DNA of 64,000 nt from Pseudomonas sp. BBP2017 (GTDB taxonomy: Bacteria; Pseudomonadota; Gammaproteobacteria; Pseudomonadales; Pseudomonadaceae), in the NCBI RefSeq assembly GCF_003024385.1, contig NZ_PVZN01000014.1, forward strand, positions 62,001 to 126,000, written 5' to 3'. Positions 53,272-61,231 of the stretch are shown here, piece by piece. The translations under genes and the position numbers were made by a program. The number at the start of each line of letters is the position of its first letter. The first letter of the stretch is position 1. The notes beneath the pieces are model-generated. The model was not told the DNA's origin. It ran no database searches and saw nothing but the letters and a program-made list of their open reading frames with translations.

Positions 53272-56109
53272 ATGTCTCGTCCGCCTCCAGAACCCTCCGC
53301 CGTTCCCCCTTACGAGGGGAGCGCGGAAAAATTGCTCGAAATTGTCCAGCGCACTGTGGTCGAGTTGCACCCGCAAGCGGCAGAAGACTTGCAGGTCACC
53401 TTGCACAGCGTGCTTGACCGGGACCTGGGCGTAGACAGCCTGGCTCGAGTCGAACTGTGGTCACGTATCGAGCACGAATTCGGTGTGCGCTTACCAGAAA
53501 ACCTGTTCGCCTCGGCAGACACCCCCGCCGACGTATTGCGCGTGCTGCACAGCAGGCATGGCGCCGAGGCCATACATCCGTTGCTCTCTAGCAACTCTAG
53601 CGAGACTCTGACTGCATCAGGGCAGACGCCGGATGCCGCGCGAACCTTGATCGAGGTACTGGACTGGCATGTGCGTCATCAGCCGCAGTATGTCCACGTG
53701 CGCCTGCTAGGTGAAAATGACCAACAGGAAGATATCAGCTATGGCGCCTTGCATCAGGGCGCCTTGGTCATTGCCGCAGGGCTGCAACGCAGTGGCTTGC
53801 ACGCCGGTCAGACCGTGGCCCTGATGCTGCCCACAGGCCGCGACTTTCTCCTTGGTTTTTTCGGCATCCTATTGGCCGGTGGCGTGCCGGTGCCTATCTA
53901 TCCACCGCTGCGCTTGTCGCAGATAGAGGATCATCTGCACCGCCAGGCTGGCATCCTGCGCAACGCTGAGGTCAAAGTGCTGATTACCGTGACGCAAGCG
54001 AAGCTGCTCGCCCGGCTGCTCCGGCCGCAGGTTCCGAGCCTGACTCGTATCGCCAGCGTGGCCGAGCTGGCGGGTGAGGGGAGCGAGTGCGTCACACCGC
54101 TGCGGCAACCGGATGACATCGCCTTCCTGCAGTACACCTCGGGCAGCACTGGCCAGCCCAAGGGCGTGATGATCAGCCACGCTAATCTGCTGGCCAATCT
54201 GCGCGCCATGGGGAGGGCACTGAAAGTGGGGCCGCAGGACGTGTTCGTCAGCTGGCTGCCCATGTACCACGACATGGGATTGATCGGTGCCTGGCTGGGC
54301 AGCCTGTATTACGGCTACAACCTGGTGCTGATGTCACCGCTGGCTTTCCTGGCACGGCCGCAGCGTTGGCTATGGGCCATCGACCACTTCCGCGGCACCT
54401 TGTCGGCGGCGCCCAACTTCGCCTACGAACTGTGCCTGAACAAACTCGCTGACGGTGACCTCGAAGGTCTGAACCTGAGCAGTTGGCGCCTGGCCTTCAA
54501 CGGCGCCGAACCGGTCAGCCCGGATACTTTGCAGCGTTTCGCCGAACGTTTCGCTCGCTACGGCCTGGCGCCCACTGCGCTGGCGCCTGTATATGGGTTG
54601 GCCGAGGCCACGTTGGGTGTGGCCTTTCCTCCTCTGGATCGAGGGCCGCTAATCGACCGGGTGCAGCGAGAGGCGTTCCAGACCCGTGGCAATGCACTGC
54701 CAGCCGAAGCGGACGCCAGCGCAATACTTCATTTTGTCTCCAGCGGCCGGCCGTTGCCGGGTCATCAGATTCGCATCGTCGATGGGAGCGGGGTCGAACT
54801 CCCTGAGCGCAGCGAAGGTCATCTGCAATTCAGTGGGCCGTCGACCACCGGTGGCTATTACCGTAACCCCGAAGAGACTCGCCGGGTGCTGCGTGATGGC
54901 TGGATCGACTCGCTCGACTTCGCCTACATGGCCGGTGGTGAGGTCTACCTTACCGGCCGCGCTAAGGATCTGATCATCCGTGCCGGGCGCAACATCTACC
55001 CCTACGACGTCGAAGCGGCGGTCGGTAATTTGCCCGGTCTGCGCAAAGGCTGCATCGCGGTGTTCGGCAGTCCTGACCCGGACACCGGCACCGAGCGCCT
55101 GGTGGTGTTGGCCGAAAGCCACGAAAAGGAAGCTGCCGCGCGGCAACACCTGCGACAGGAGGTCAACCGTATCGTGGTCGACCTCACCGGTGTATCGCCC
55201 GACGATATCGTTCTGGCACCACCGCATAGCATACTGAAAACCTCCAGCGGCAAGATTCGCCGTGCTGCCAGTCGCGAACTGTATGAGCGCGGTGAAGTAG
55301 GTCGGCCACACCTCGCCGTGTGGCGCCAGCTAATGCGCCTGGTGGTGCAGGCAATACGCGGGCATTTCAGTCGCGGCTGGCGGACCTGCCGCGCGGCGCT
55401 ATATGCCGCTTACATCTGGCTGCTGTTCTGGCTGGTCACCCCACTCACCTGGCTGGGCGTTGCGATCCTGCCGCGCCAGCGTTGGTGCCGCCGCTTTACC
55501 CGCACGGCCGCACGGCTGTTCGTGTGGTTGACGGGGGTGCCGTTCAGCGTCACGGGGCTGGAGCACCTGTCTGGGTCTGGGGTGAGCGTGCTGGCCGCAA
55601 ATCATGCCAGCTACCTCGACGGCGTCATTCTCTGCGCGGCCCTGCCGCCGCGATTCAGCTTCGTTGCCAAGCGCGAGCTGGCTGGGCAGTGGATCGCCGG
55701 CCGGTTCCTGCGCAAGCTCGGTGCCCGCTTCGTCGAACGCTTCGACCTGCAGCGCAGCGCCGCAGACACCGAGACCCTAGCCGAGGCGCTAGAAGCTGGC
55801 CAGTCCCTGGTGTTCTTCCCCGAGGGAACCTTCACCCGCGAGCCAGGCTTGCGAACGTTCCACATGGGCGCCTTCGTGCTTGCCGCGCGTGCCGGCGTGC
55901 CGCTGCTGCCGGTCGCAATCAGCGGCACACGCAGGGTGCTGCGCGACGGACAGTGGTTCCCGCGCCACGGTGCAATCCACGTCAACGTCTGCTCCCCGCT
56001 GTTGGCGCAAGGGCCGGACTGGATGGCGGCAATTAAGCTGCGGGATGCGACGATAGCAGTGCTGCTAGAGCATCTGGATGAATCAGAACACGCCCAGCGC
56101 GCAGGTTAG
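53272..56109 (+). CDS. Trifunctional ACP - fatty acyl-AMP ligase - PlsC acyltransferase fusion
   Basis: 945 residues with three modules. An acyl-carrier-protein domain (about 15-95) has the phosphopantetheine serine at 56 in LGVDSLARVE. An adenylate-forming domain of the fatty-acyl-AMP-ligase type (about 125-665) has core YTSGSTGQPKGV at 288-299, the hinge region GRAKDLIIRAGRNIYP from 562 and catalytic Lys661 in TSSGKIRR. After a hydrophobic segment (about 707-733) comes a glycerolipid acyltransferase domain with NHASYLD (H778, D783) and FFPEGT (848-853). Expected chemistry: activate a free fatty acid, load it on its own ACP, then pass it to an acceptor such as a lysophospholipid. The N-terminal ACP and C-terminal PlsC are opposite to the order in E. 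coli Aas. Acceptor unknown. Confidence 0.9.
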   Translation: MSRPPPEPSAVPPYEGSAEKLLEIVQRTVVELHPQAAEDLQVTLHSVLDRDLGVDSLARVELWSRIEHEFGVRLPENLFASADTPADVLRVLHSRHGAEAIHPLLSSNSSETLTASGQTPDAARTLIEVLDWHVRHQPQYVHVRLLGENDQQEDISYGALHQGALVIAAGLQRSGLHAGQTVALMLPTGRDFLLGFFGILLAGGVPVPIYPPLRLSQIEDHLHRQAGILRNAEVKVLITVTQAKLLARLLRPQVPSLTRIASVAELAGEGSECVTPLRQPDDIAFLQYTSGSTGQPKGVMISHANLLANLRAMGRALKVGPQDVFVSWLPMYHDMGLIGAWLGSLYYGYNLVLMSPLAFLARPQRWLWAIDHFRGTLSAAPNFAYELCLNKLADGDLEGLNLSSWRLAFNGAEPVSPDTLQRFAERFARYGLAPTALAPVYGLAEATLGVAFPPLDRGPLIDRVQREAFQTRGNALPAEADASAILHFVSSGRPLPGHQIRIVDGSGVELPERSEGHLQFSGPSTTGGYYRNPEETRRVLRDGWIDSLDFAYMAGGEVYLTGRAKDLIIRAGRNIYPYDVEAAVGNLPGLRKGCIAVFGSPDPDTGTERLVVLAESHEKEAAARQHLRQEVNRIVVDLTGVSPDDIVLAPPHSILKTSSGKIRRAASRELYERGEVGRPHLAVWRQLMRLVVQAIRGHFSRGWRTCRAALYAAYIWLLFWLVTPLTWLGVAILPRQRWCRRFTRTAARLFVWLTGVPFSVTGLEHLSGSGVSVLAANHASYLDGVILCAALPPRFSFVAKRELAGQWIAGRFLRKLGARFVERFDLQRSAADTETLAEALEAGQSLVFFPEGTFTREPGLRTFHMGAFVLAARAGVPLLPVAISGTRRVLRDGQWFPRHGAIHVNVCSPLLAQGPDWMAAIKLRDATIAVLLEHLDESEHAQRAG

Positions 56110-56180
56110 GCAACTACTTTGCTGTCGTCTTCTCTGCGCCGTTTATGCGTGGCACACATCAAAAGCTAAACTGGGCTGGA

Positions 56181-56501
56181 TCAATCATCACCATCACACT
56201 TGACCTCTTTTTTGTACTCATCTCGCTTGGCCTCGATCTTGACCTTGCAACCACGCTCCCAGAACTCGTCTTTCCACTCGCCGCGACGCCAACTGGCGCC
56301 GCGGCCATTTGGGCATTTGATCTCTTCCTTGTACTCATCGTATTTGGATTCGATCTTTACTTTGCATGGCCCGTCCCTGTACTCGTCCTTCCACTCGCCA
56401 CTCTCGTGCCCGCCTCGCCGGTGATCCGCTAACGCTGGCATCAACATGACTGAGCCAATCGCAGCCACCACCCACATACCAAGCATGGGGCTCACACTCA
56501 T
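56181..56501 (-). CDS. Secreted protein with two 29-residue repeats
   Basis: 106 residues. A signal peptide (MSVSPMLGMWVVAAIGSVML, cleavage expected after ALA near residue 25) precedes two tandem units at 35-63 and 74-102 that share 20 of 29 positions: GEWKDE, CKVKIE, DEYK and a final KC. Each unit has two cysteines, so each may close one disulfide. GAGGTAG sits just before the ATG. Not recognised; highly charged and presumably periplasmic. Confidence 0.75.
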   Translation of the reverse strand: MSVSPMLGMWVVAAIGSVMLMPALADHRRGGHESGEWKDEYRDGPCKVKIESKYDEYKEEIKCPNGRGASWRRGEWKDEFWERGCKVKIEAKRDEYKKEVKCDGDD

Positions 56502-56920
56502 CTCACTACCTCTGTAATAGAAAGACACTACGCGGCAGGCCAAGCCTTCCCGTAATTCACCGTACCTGCGTTATGATCGTAACGGTGCGCTTGCAGGTGA
56601 TACGACAACGATTTCCGACCGGTTTCTCCTTCAACGAGAAAAAACAGCGTGCCAAGCGTCGGAAAGGACAGATTGCAGGTAGGGGGCAGCGGTTGTGCGG
56701 CCCTACTGACGTTCGACTTCTGAGAACGATTGCTTTTGGCTGAAAGCGGCAGGTTACAGCCTTGTGTAATCGGCACAGGCGCCAAAGGGAAGGGACTTCT
56801 AACGAGGTACAGTCGATATACGTAAACCCCGGTGAGTTAATGCGTGGTATCCAGGTAATTACTGAGTGAGGTCAAGTGCTAAGTAATGGCTGAATTTTGA
56901 AAATGTATAGTGAGCTCCAA
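56502..56920. other. Intergenic region without a gene
   Basis: 419 bp between the repeat protein and the hemerythrin gene. No open frame with a ribosome site, no recognised mobile element, and no Anr-type box was seen. Confidence 0.5.
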
Positions 56921-57379
56921 TTAATGCCATTGACGTTTTACTTCCTGCCACTGGTTGTCTGACAGCCACTTATCTGCCGCCGGAAAGAAAATATTGTCCT
57001 CGGCGTCCATATGGTCGTAATATTTTTTTATGAAATCATCGATAGTGTCAGCAATTACTCTCGTTTCCTGAGTTGTGCTCTCCAACATCTTCAGCTGTCC
57101 AGCAATGCGCCCAAATGCCTGATGATCTCGTTCAATATCTTTGACCCGTTGGTGGATCGGTGCCTCAGTCGCTAGCAAGGCCAGTCGAATAAGTTCTTCG
57201 TTTTCATGGTGGTGTCGCTCTGCATCACCATGCAAGGCTTCCAGCATCGTGAACAACAGCTTGCAGTCATCAGCACCGTCAGATTCATGTCTCATCTTCC
57301 TCAGCAACTCTTTGATCTGAGTGATTTTTACAGTCACCTCATGATGATAGGCCTTAAGTTCATTTAACAAGACGTTCAT
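56921..57379 (-). CDS. Hemerythrin (HHE) domain protein
   Basis: 152 residues forming a four-helix bundle with the di-iron ligand pattern of the HHE family: His12/His13 in YHHEVTVKI, ERHHHENEEL (His56-58, Glu61), His86 in RDHQAFGRI and HMDAEDNIFFP (His123, Glu127). Such proteins bind O2 or sense NO and oxygen or repair Fe-S centres; which applies here is unknown. It stands alone on the minus strand, next to a cluster with Anr boxes. Confidence 0.88.
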   Translation of the reverse strand: MNVLLNELKAYHHEVTVKITQIKELLRKMRHESDGADDCKLLFTMLEALHGDAERHHHENEELIRLALLATEAPIHQRVKDIERDHQAFGRIAGQLKMLESTTQETRVIADTIDDFIKKYYDHMDAEDNIFFPAADKWLSDNQWQEVKRQWH

Positions 57380-57634
57380 ATCAAGTCCTCGTCACGACAC
57401 CAAACCGCCACAGAAAAATATTTTTAACCAACAGCCTCAAAGGATCTCGGCGCCTTTCAATTCCCATGATTTTCAATAGCTTGCAAAGTGCACTCGCCAG
57501 CACTGTTTAACCTTTTTAGTATAGGCGAGCGCAAAGCTCTCACCCCAGGAAATTTGCCGCCCTTGGAAAGAATTGAAATACCAAGCGTATGGTTATAGCA
57601 CTATTTGATCTACTGGATCTCCGCCAGCGAACAT

Positions 57635-57782
57635 TGAATCGCCTTGGGTTTCATCGACACCTCCATGCCTGATAAAGCGCTATTGCAAACCTCAAGAAGA
57701 GCGGCAGCAAGACGATGATCAACACGCTGAACCGCGCCGGCTCCGAGCGGAACTAAAGCGGGTCACTGAAGAGCGAGACATC
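57635..57782 (+). pseudogene. IS3-family remnant: left end and fragment of orfA
   Basis: TGAATCGCC at 57635 resembles the terminal repeat of IS3-family elements. About 100 bp on, one frame reads RRLRAELKRVTEERDI (57735-57782), the conserved coiled-coil end of OrfA in this family. The start of orfA and all of orfB are gone. Confidence 0.6.
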
Positions 57783-57886
57783 ATCAATCGCACTGACCAT
57801 TTTCCCAGGCTAGACGGGCTGCGGGTGGCTGCTTTGATCTTCGTCAGGGCATCGTTCGATCGCTATCGGTGTCCACGTCGCCGTAG

Positions 57887-57900
57887 TTGATAAAGATCAA
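57887..57900. promoter_or_regulatory. Anr/FNR box upstream of hsp20
   Basis: TTGATAAAGATCAA, a perfect match to TTGAT-N4-ATCAA, 75 bp before the hsp20 start. This spacing fits an activator site near -41 with a short leader. Confidence 0.85.
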
Positions 57901-57975
57901 ACACGGGGAGGGGGTGAGGCGCAGTATCGAACTGTCTCCATGGGAGACAGCCTTTACTGAGCCGAGGAGGTCACC

Positions 57976-58536
57976 ATGACCGAAGAAGCCAAAAAAGTAC
58001 CTGTGACGCCTGCTTCCAACCAGCCTGCCCAAGCGACACCGCCGAGTGTGGAACCCGCTGAGCTGTGGCGCCCGTTCCAGCAGTTACGGCGTCAGATCGA
58101 TAGTCTGTTTGAGGACTTCGGACGGCGGCCGTTGCGTATGCCTTTCAGGCACACGCCGTTCGATGTCGAGCCATTCTGGCGACGAGATTTGTTCACTCAT
58201 GGCATGCCTGCCATGGATGTCAGCGAACTGGCGGAGGAGTACCTTATCAGTGCCGAACTGCCTGGTGTGGACGACAAGGATATCGAGATCAAACTCGTCA
58301 ATGGCAACCTGGTTATCCGAGGTGAAAAGCAGGAAGAAGTCGATGAAAAACGCAAGGAGTACCACCTTTCCGAGCGCCACTACGGCAGCTTCGAACGCGT
58401 GTTCCAGTTGCCGCGCGAGGTCGATGCCGAAAAGATCAATGCCCAGTTCGCCAAGGGCGTGTTGCAAGTGCATCTACCCAAGCGCGCCGAAGCGATCCAT
58501 CCGGAAAAAGTGATTCCGATCAAGAGCGGCAAATAG
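57976..58536 (+). CDS. Small heat-shock protein, Hsp20/alpha-crystallin family
   Basis: 186 residues. The N-terminal region is Pro/Arg-rich (about 1-75); the alpha-crystallin domain (about 78-170) contains VNGNLVIRGEKQEEVDEKRKEY and the ending AEKINAQFAKGVLQVHLPK. The C-terminal IPIKSGK supplies the I-x-I tail that docks oligomers. The ribosome site is GAGGAGG, well spaced. The N-terminus is longer than in IbpA/B-type Hsp20. Control by Anr is predicted from the box upstream. Confidence 0.93.
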   Translation: MTEEAKKVPVTPASNQPAQATPPSVEPAELWRPFQQLRRQIDSLFEDFGRRPLRMPFRHTPFDVEPFWRRDLFTHGMPAMDVSELAEEYLISAELPGVDDKDIEIKLVNGNLVIRGEKQEEVDEKRKEYHLSERHYGSFERVFQLPREVDAEKINAQFAKGVLQVHLPKRAEAIHPEKVIPIKSGK

Positions 58537-58557
58537 CAGACGGATCACAGGTCGCTC

Positions 58558-58576
58558 TGGGAGCAGGACGCTCCCA
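58558..58576. terminator. Hairpin after hsp20, possible terminator
   Basis: TGGGAGC / GCTCCCA with a five-base loop shortly after the hsp20 stop. There is no clear T-run, so it may only stabilise the mRNA. Confidence 0.4.
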
Positions 58577-58658
58577 TCCTTTGACTCGCCAGCAAAGCCG
58601 AAATAAGTAGGGCATTCATGCCCTGGACCTTTAGGGCTGTGGCCGTAAACACTACAGG

Positions 58659-59081
58659 TTGATTGTCCTTCTGGAGCGTTGGCAGCACACCGGGCGCATA
58701 GAGCTGGAATTGCTGGACGCCTACTGGCGCGCGGCAAACTATCTTACGGTCGGGCAAATCTACCTCAAGGACAATCCTTTGTTGAAAGCTCCGCTAAACC
58801 TGGAGCACATAAAACCCAGGTTACTGGGGCACTGGGGCACAGCGCCCGGGTTGAACCTGATCTACACACATTTGAATCGCCTGATCAGGTAACACGACTT
58901 GAACATCATGTTTATCGCAGGCCCTGGCTATGGCGGCCCGGCTATAGTGGCCCATGCTTATGGTGCTGCATTCGACAATCCTGACCTGATCGTGGCCTGT
59001 GTTATTGGCGATGGCGATGGCGATGGCGATGGCGAAGCCGAAACGGGCGCACTGGCGGCCAGTTGGCATTGTCGGCCATGA
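58659..59081 (+). pseudogene. xfp: Phosphoketolase remnant
   Basis: Reads as the N-terminal part of a xylulose-5-P/fructose-6-P phosphoketolase: LLDAYWRAANYLTVGQIYLK, LEHIKPRLLGHWGTAPGLNL, FIAGPGYGGPAIVAHAY, then AAFDNPDLIVACVIGDG and EAETGALAASWH. Three lesions: an in-frame TAA at 58890 where the family has Lys; loss of roughly 70-90 residues between HAY and GAAFDNPDL; and four tandem GGCGAT units (59007-59030) where the enzyme has one GDG. It ends after about 140 codons against roughly 800 in the intact enzyme. Confidence 0.88.
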
Positions 59082-59230
59082 GCCATACTCACCGCGAGAT
59101 TTGTCGCCTGATTCATTTGCTTACACGCATGCGTAGTGATTTCGATGCCGCCCCATCGAGCATTGATAGTGCTGACATCCATCAGCAACTAATAAGGCTA
59201 GATACGCTGGTGAGGCTGTGTTTCGACTAG
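59078..59230 (+). CDS. 50-residue ORF, unknown
   Basis: Reads MSHTHREICRLIHLLTRMRS and ends LDTLVRLCFD; helical, with spaced leucines. Its ATG overlaps the stop of the phosphoketolase remnant as ATGA. There is no good ribosome site of its own, so it may be a chance frame. Confidence 0.3.
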   Translation: MSHTHREICRLIHLLTRMRSDFDAAPSSIDSADIHQQLIRLDTLVRLCFD

Positions 59231-59326
59231 GGGGAGCTGTTCCGTTATCTTGACTGGCGTTAGCCATTTGCGCTCGCTGCCACACTATGTATCTGCAGGA
59301 ACGTTAGTCTGGGTGAACTGATTCAG

Positions 59327-59340
59327 TTGATAAAAATCAA
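59327..59340. promoter_or_regulatory. Anr/FNR box upstream of the groEL paralogue
   Basis: TTGATAAAAATCAA, a perfect TTGAT-N4-ATCAA site, 70 bp before the start codon at 59411, at nearly the same distance as the hsp20 box. Confidence 0.88.
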
Positions 59341-59410
59341 GCGCCGCTGATGATTCGGCGAGATGCTGAACACGGTTTCTCCCTCGTCGATCCGGTCAGG
59401 AGCATCCTCC

Positions 59411-61030
59411 ATGCCCCACAGCAAAATCCTGTTTCGGTCTGCAGCACGAGAAAAGATCCTTAGGGGTGCCACTCAGTTGGTCGACGCCGTGCGTGTGACC
59501 TTGGGGCCAAAGTCCAAATCGGTGCTGATGCAGAGCACGTGGGGCAGGCCGACAGTGTGCAACGATGGCGTCTCCATCGCCAAACGGGTGGACCTGCAAG
59601 ATCCAGAAGAAAACCTCGGTGCGCAGATGCTGCGCCAGGCAGCGGAGCGTACGGGTGATGCCGTAGGGGATGGCACCAGTACCTCGACAGTCCTGGCCCA
59701 TGCGATTCTGGCTGATGGCGTACGCAATGTCGTTGCGGGTGCGAGCGCAATCGACCTCAAGCGTGGCCTGGATCGTGGGCTGGCACTGGTCATTCAATCG
59801 CTGCAGGCACAGTCACGCGCGGTCAGTACACTGAAGGAAAAAGCCCAGGTGGCCACGCTGTCGGCTCATAACGACCCATTGATCGGTCAATTGGTTGCCG
59901 ATGCACTGGAAAAAGTGGGCGTCGAAGGTGTGGTCAGCGTCGAAGAGTCCAAGACCACGGAAACCGTGGTCGAAATCATGGATGGCATGCGTTTCGACCG
60001 GGGGTACGTATCGCCTTATTTCGTCACTGACACTGAGAAAATGCAGGTCGAGCTCAGCGATGCCTTTGTATTGTTATGTGATCACAAGATTGCTGTGCTC
60101 AAGGACCTGCTGCCATTGCTTGAACAGGTGGCCAAAAGTGGCCAGCCGCTGGTGGTGATCGCCGACGATATCGACGGAGAAGCGCTGACCACACTGGTCC
60201 TGAATCATATCCGCGGCGTACTGCGTGCGGTGGCGGTCAAAGCCCCGGGTTTCGGTGACCGACGCAAGGAGATGCTTCGGGACATCGCAGTGCTGACCGG
60301 CGCAACCCTGGTGTCCACCGAACTGGGTGTCGATCTTGAGCAATTGGAGCTCGCTCAACTGGGCCAGGTGCATCGAGTCGTCGTGCTCAAAGACAGTACG
60401 GCCTTGATTGGTGGAAAAGGCACGCAAGACGCTGTTCAGGCACGCTTGCAGCAGATCCGGGCGCAAATGGAGACCAACACTAGCGATTATGAACGCGAGA
60501 AATTGCAGGAGCGCCTCGCCAGGTTGGCGGGTGGCGTTGCGATAATTCGGGTGGGTGCGCCCTCGGAAGCGGAAATGAAGGCCCGCAAAGATGCCCTGGA
60601 TGATGCTATCGCAGCGACCCGCGCTGCCATTGCCGAAGGTATCGTTCCAGGCGGTGGACTGGCGTTGCTCAAGGCAATACCAGGCATCCTGGCCGAGGAG
60701 GTCGACAAAGAGGGTGATTTCAAGACCGGATTGCAAATATTGCGCCGGGCTCTGGAAGCCCCAGCGCGGGTGATCGCCGAGAATTCGGCGGTGGACTCGG
60801 GTGTGGTGGTCGCTCGCATGCTTGCCGAGTCGGGTAGCATAGGCTTCGACGCCGCCGCCAATGACTACGTGGATATGTATGACGCCGGCATCATAGATCC
60901 CACCAAGGTGGTGCGTATCGCCTTGGAAAATGCTGTTTCTGTCGCCAGTATCCTGCTGCTCACAGAGGCGACGATGACCGATATTCCGGAAAACAACCCG
61001 CCGCCCCAGCAGCCCCCGTTTCCCGAATGA
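59411..61030 (+). CDS. GroEL paralogue (Hsp60), divergent
   Basis: 539 residues of chaperonin fold. ATP-site elements are kept: LGPKS (31-35), NDGVSI with Asp52, GDGTSTST (86-93, with the GDGT of the phosphate loop), and the catalytic aspartate in LDDAIAATRAAIAEGIVPGGG. Differences from housekeeping GroEL: the C-terminal GGM repeat is replaced by a proline-rich tail (ENNPPPQQPPFPE), and no groES gene lies beside it. Start MPHSKILFRSAAREK is preceded by AGGAGCATCC. It is probably induced by Anr at low oxygen. A housekeeping groESL is expected elsewhere in the genome. Confidence 0.93.
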   Translation: MPHSKILFRSAAREKILRGATQLVDAVRVTLGPKSKSVLMQSTWGRPTVCNDGVSIAKRVDLQDPEENLGAQMLRQAAERTGDAVGDGTSTSTVLAHAILADGVRNVVAGASAIDLKRGLDRGLALVIQSLQAQSRAVSTLKEKAQVATLSAHNDPLIGQLVADALEKVGVEGVVSVEESKTTETVVEIMDGMRFDRGYVSPYFVTDTEKMQVELSDAFVLLCDHKIAVLKDLLPLLEQVAKSGQPLVVIADDIDGEALTTLVLNHIRGVLRAVAVKAPGFGDRRKEMLRDIAVLTGATLVSTELGVDLEQLELAQLGQVHRVVVLKDSTALIGGKGTQDAVQARLQQIRAQMETNTSDYEREKLQERLARLAGGVAIIRVGAPSEAEMKARKDALDDAIAATRAAIAEGIVPGGGLALLKAIPGILAEEVDKEGDFKTGLQILRRALEAPARVIAENSAVDSGVVVARMLAESGSIGFDAAANDYVDMYDAGIIDPTKVVRIALENAVSVASILLLTEATMTDIPENNPPPQQPPFPE

Positions 61031-61105
61031 CACAGCTTCGAGCCCTTGTTCATTGGGAATGCCGTCATTTGCGATCTGTCCTGACCTACTTGGGCGACAT
61101 TAGCC

Positions 61106-61207
61106 ACGCAGACCTTGCTTCCTCCGGCTCACGGCCTGGACAGGCTCTTTGGCAGCACGACCGAACACCTGCTTTACCAGGTTCCTTGCAAAATTCTGGC
61201 GATTTGA
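61106..61207 (+). pseudogene. C-terminal remnant of a universal stress protein
   Basis: One frame reads HGLDRLFGSTTEHLLYQVPC then KILAI and a stop (61130-61207), the standard UspA ending; the reading continues upstream to about 61106. The C-terminus of the intact usp on the other strand, GSTTEQALYKVRSSILAIHS, is clearly similar. The rest of the gene is missing, between groEL and the PRPP-synthetase gene. Confidence 0.7.
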
Positions 61208-61231
61208 CGCCCGATTACTGTCTGTCGCGGC

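Larger units (their letters stand above)
57380..57975. other. Intergenic region with IS3 debris and the hsp20 promoter
   Basis: 596 bp without an intact gene. Holds a degenerate IS3-family piece (57635-57782) and an Anr box (57887-57900). The rest, 57400-57630, shows no recognisable feature. Confidence 0.55.

Noticed and set aside
59007..59030. Four GGCGAT units considered as a CRISPR or regulatory repeat
   Set aside because: They are directly adjacent hexamers in frame with the phosphoketolase remnant, so an expansion of the GDG codons explains them.
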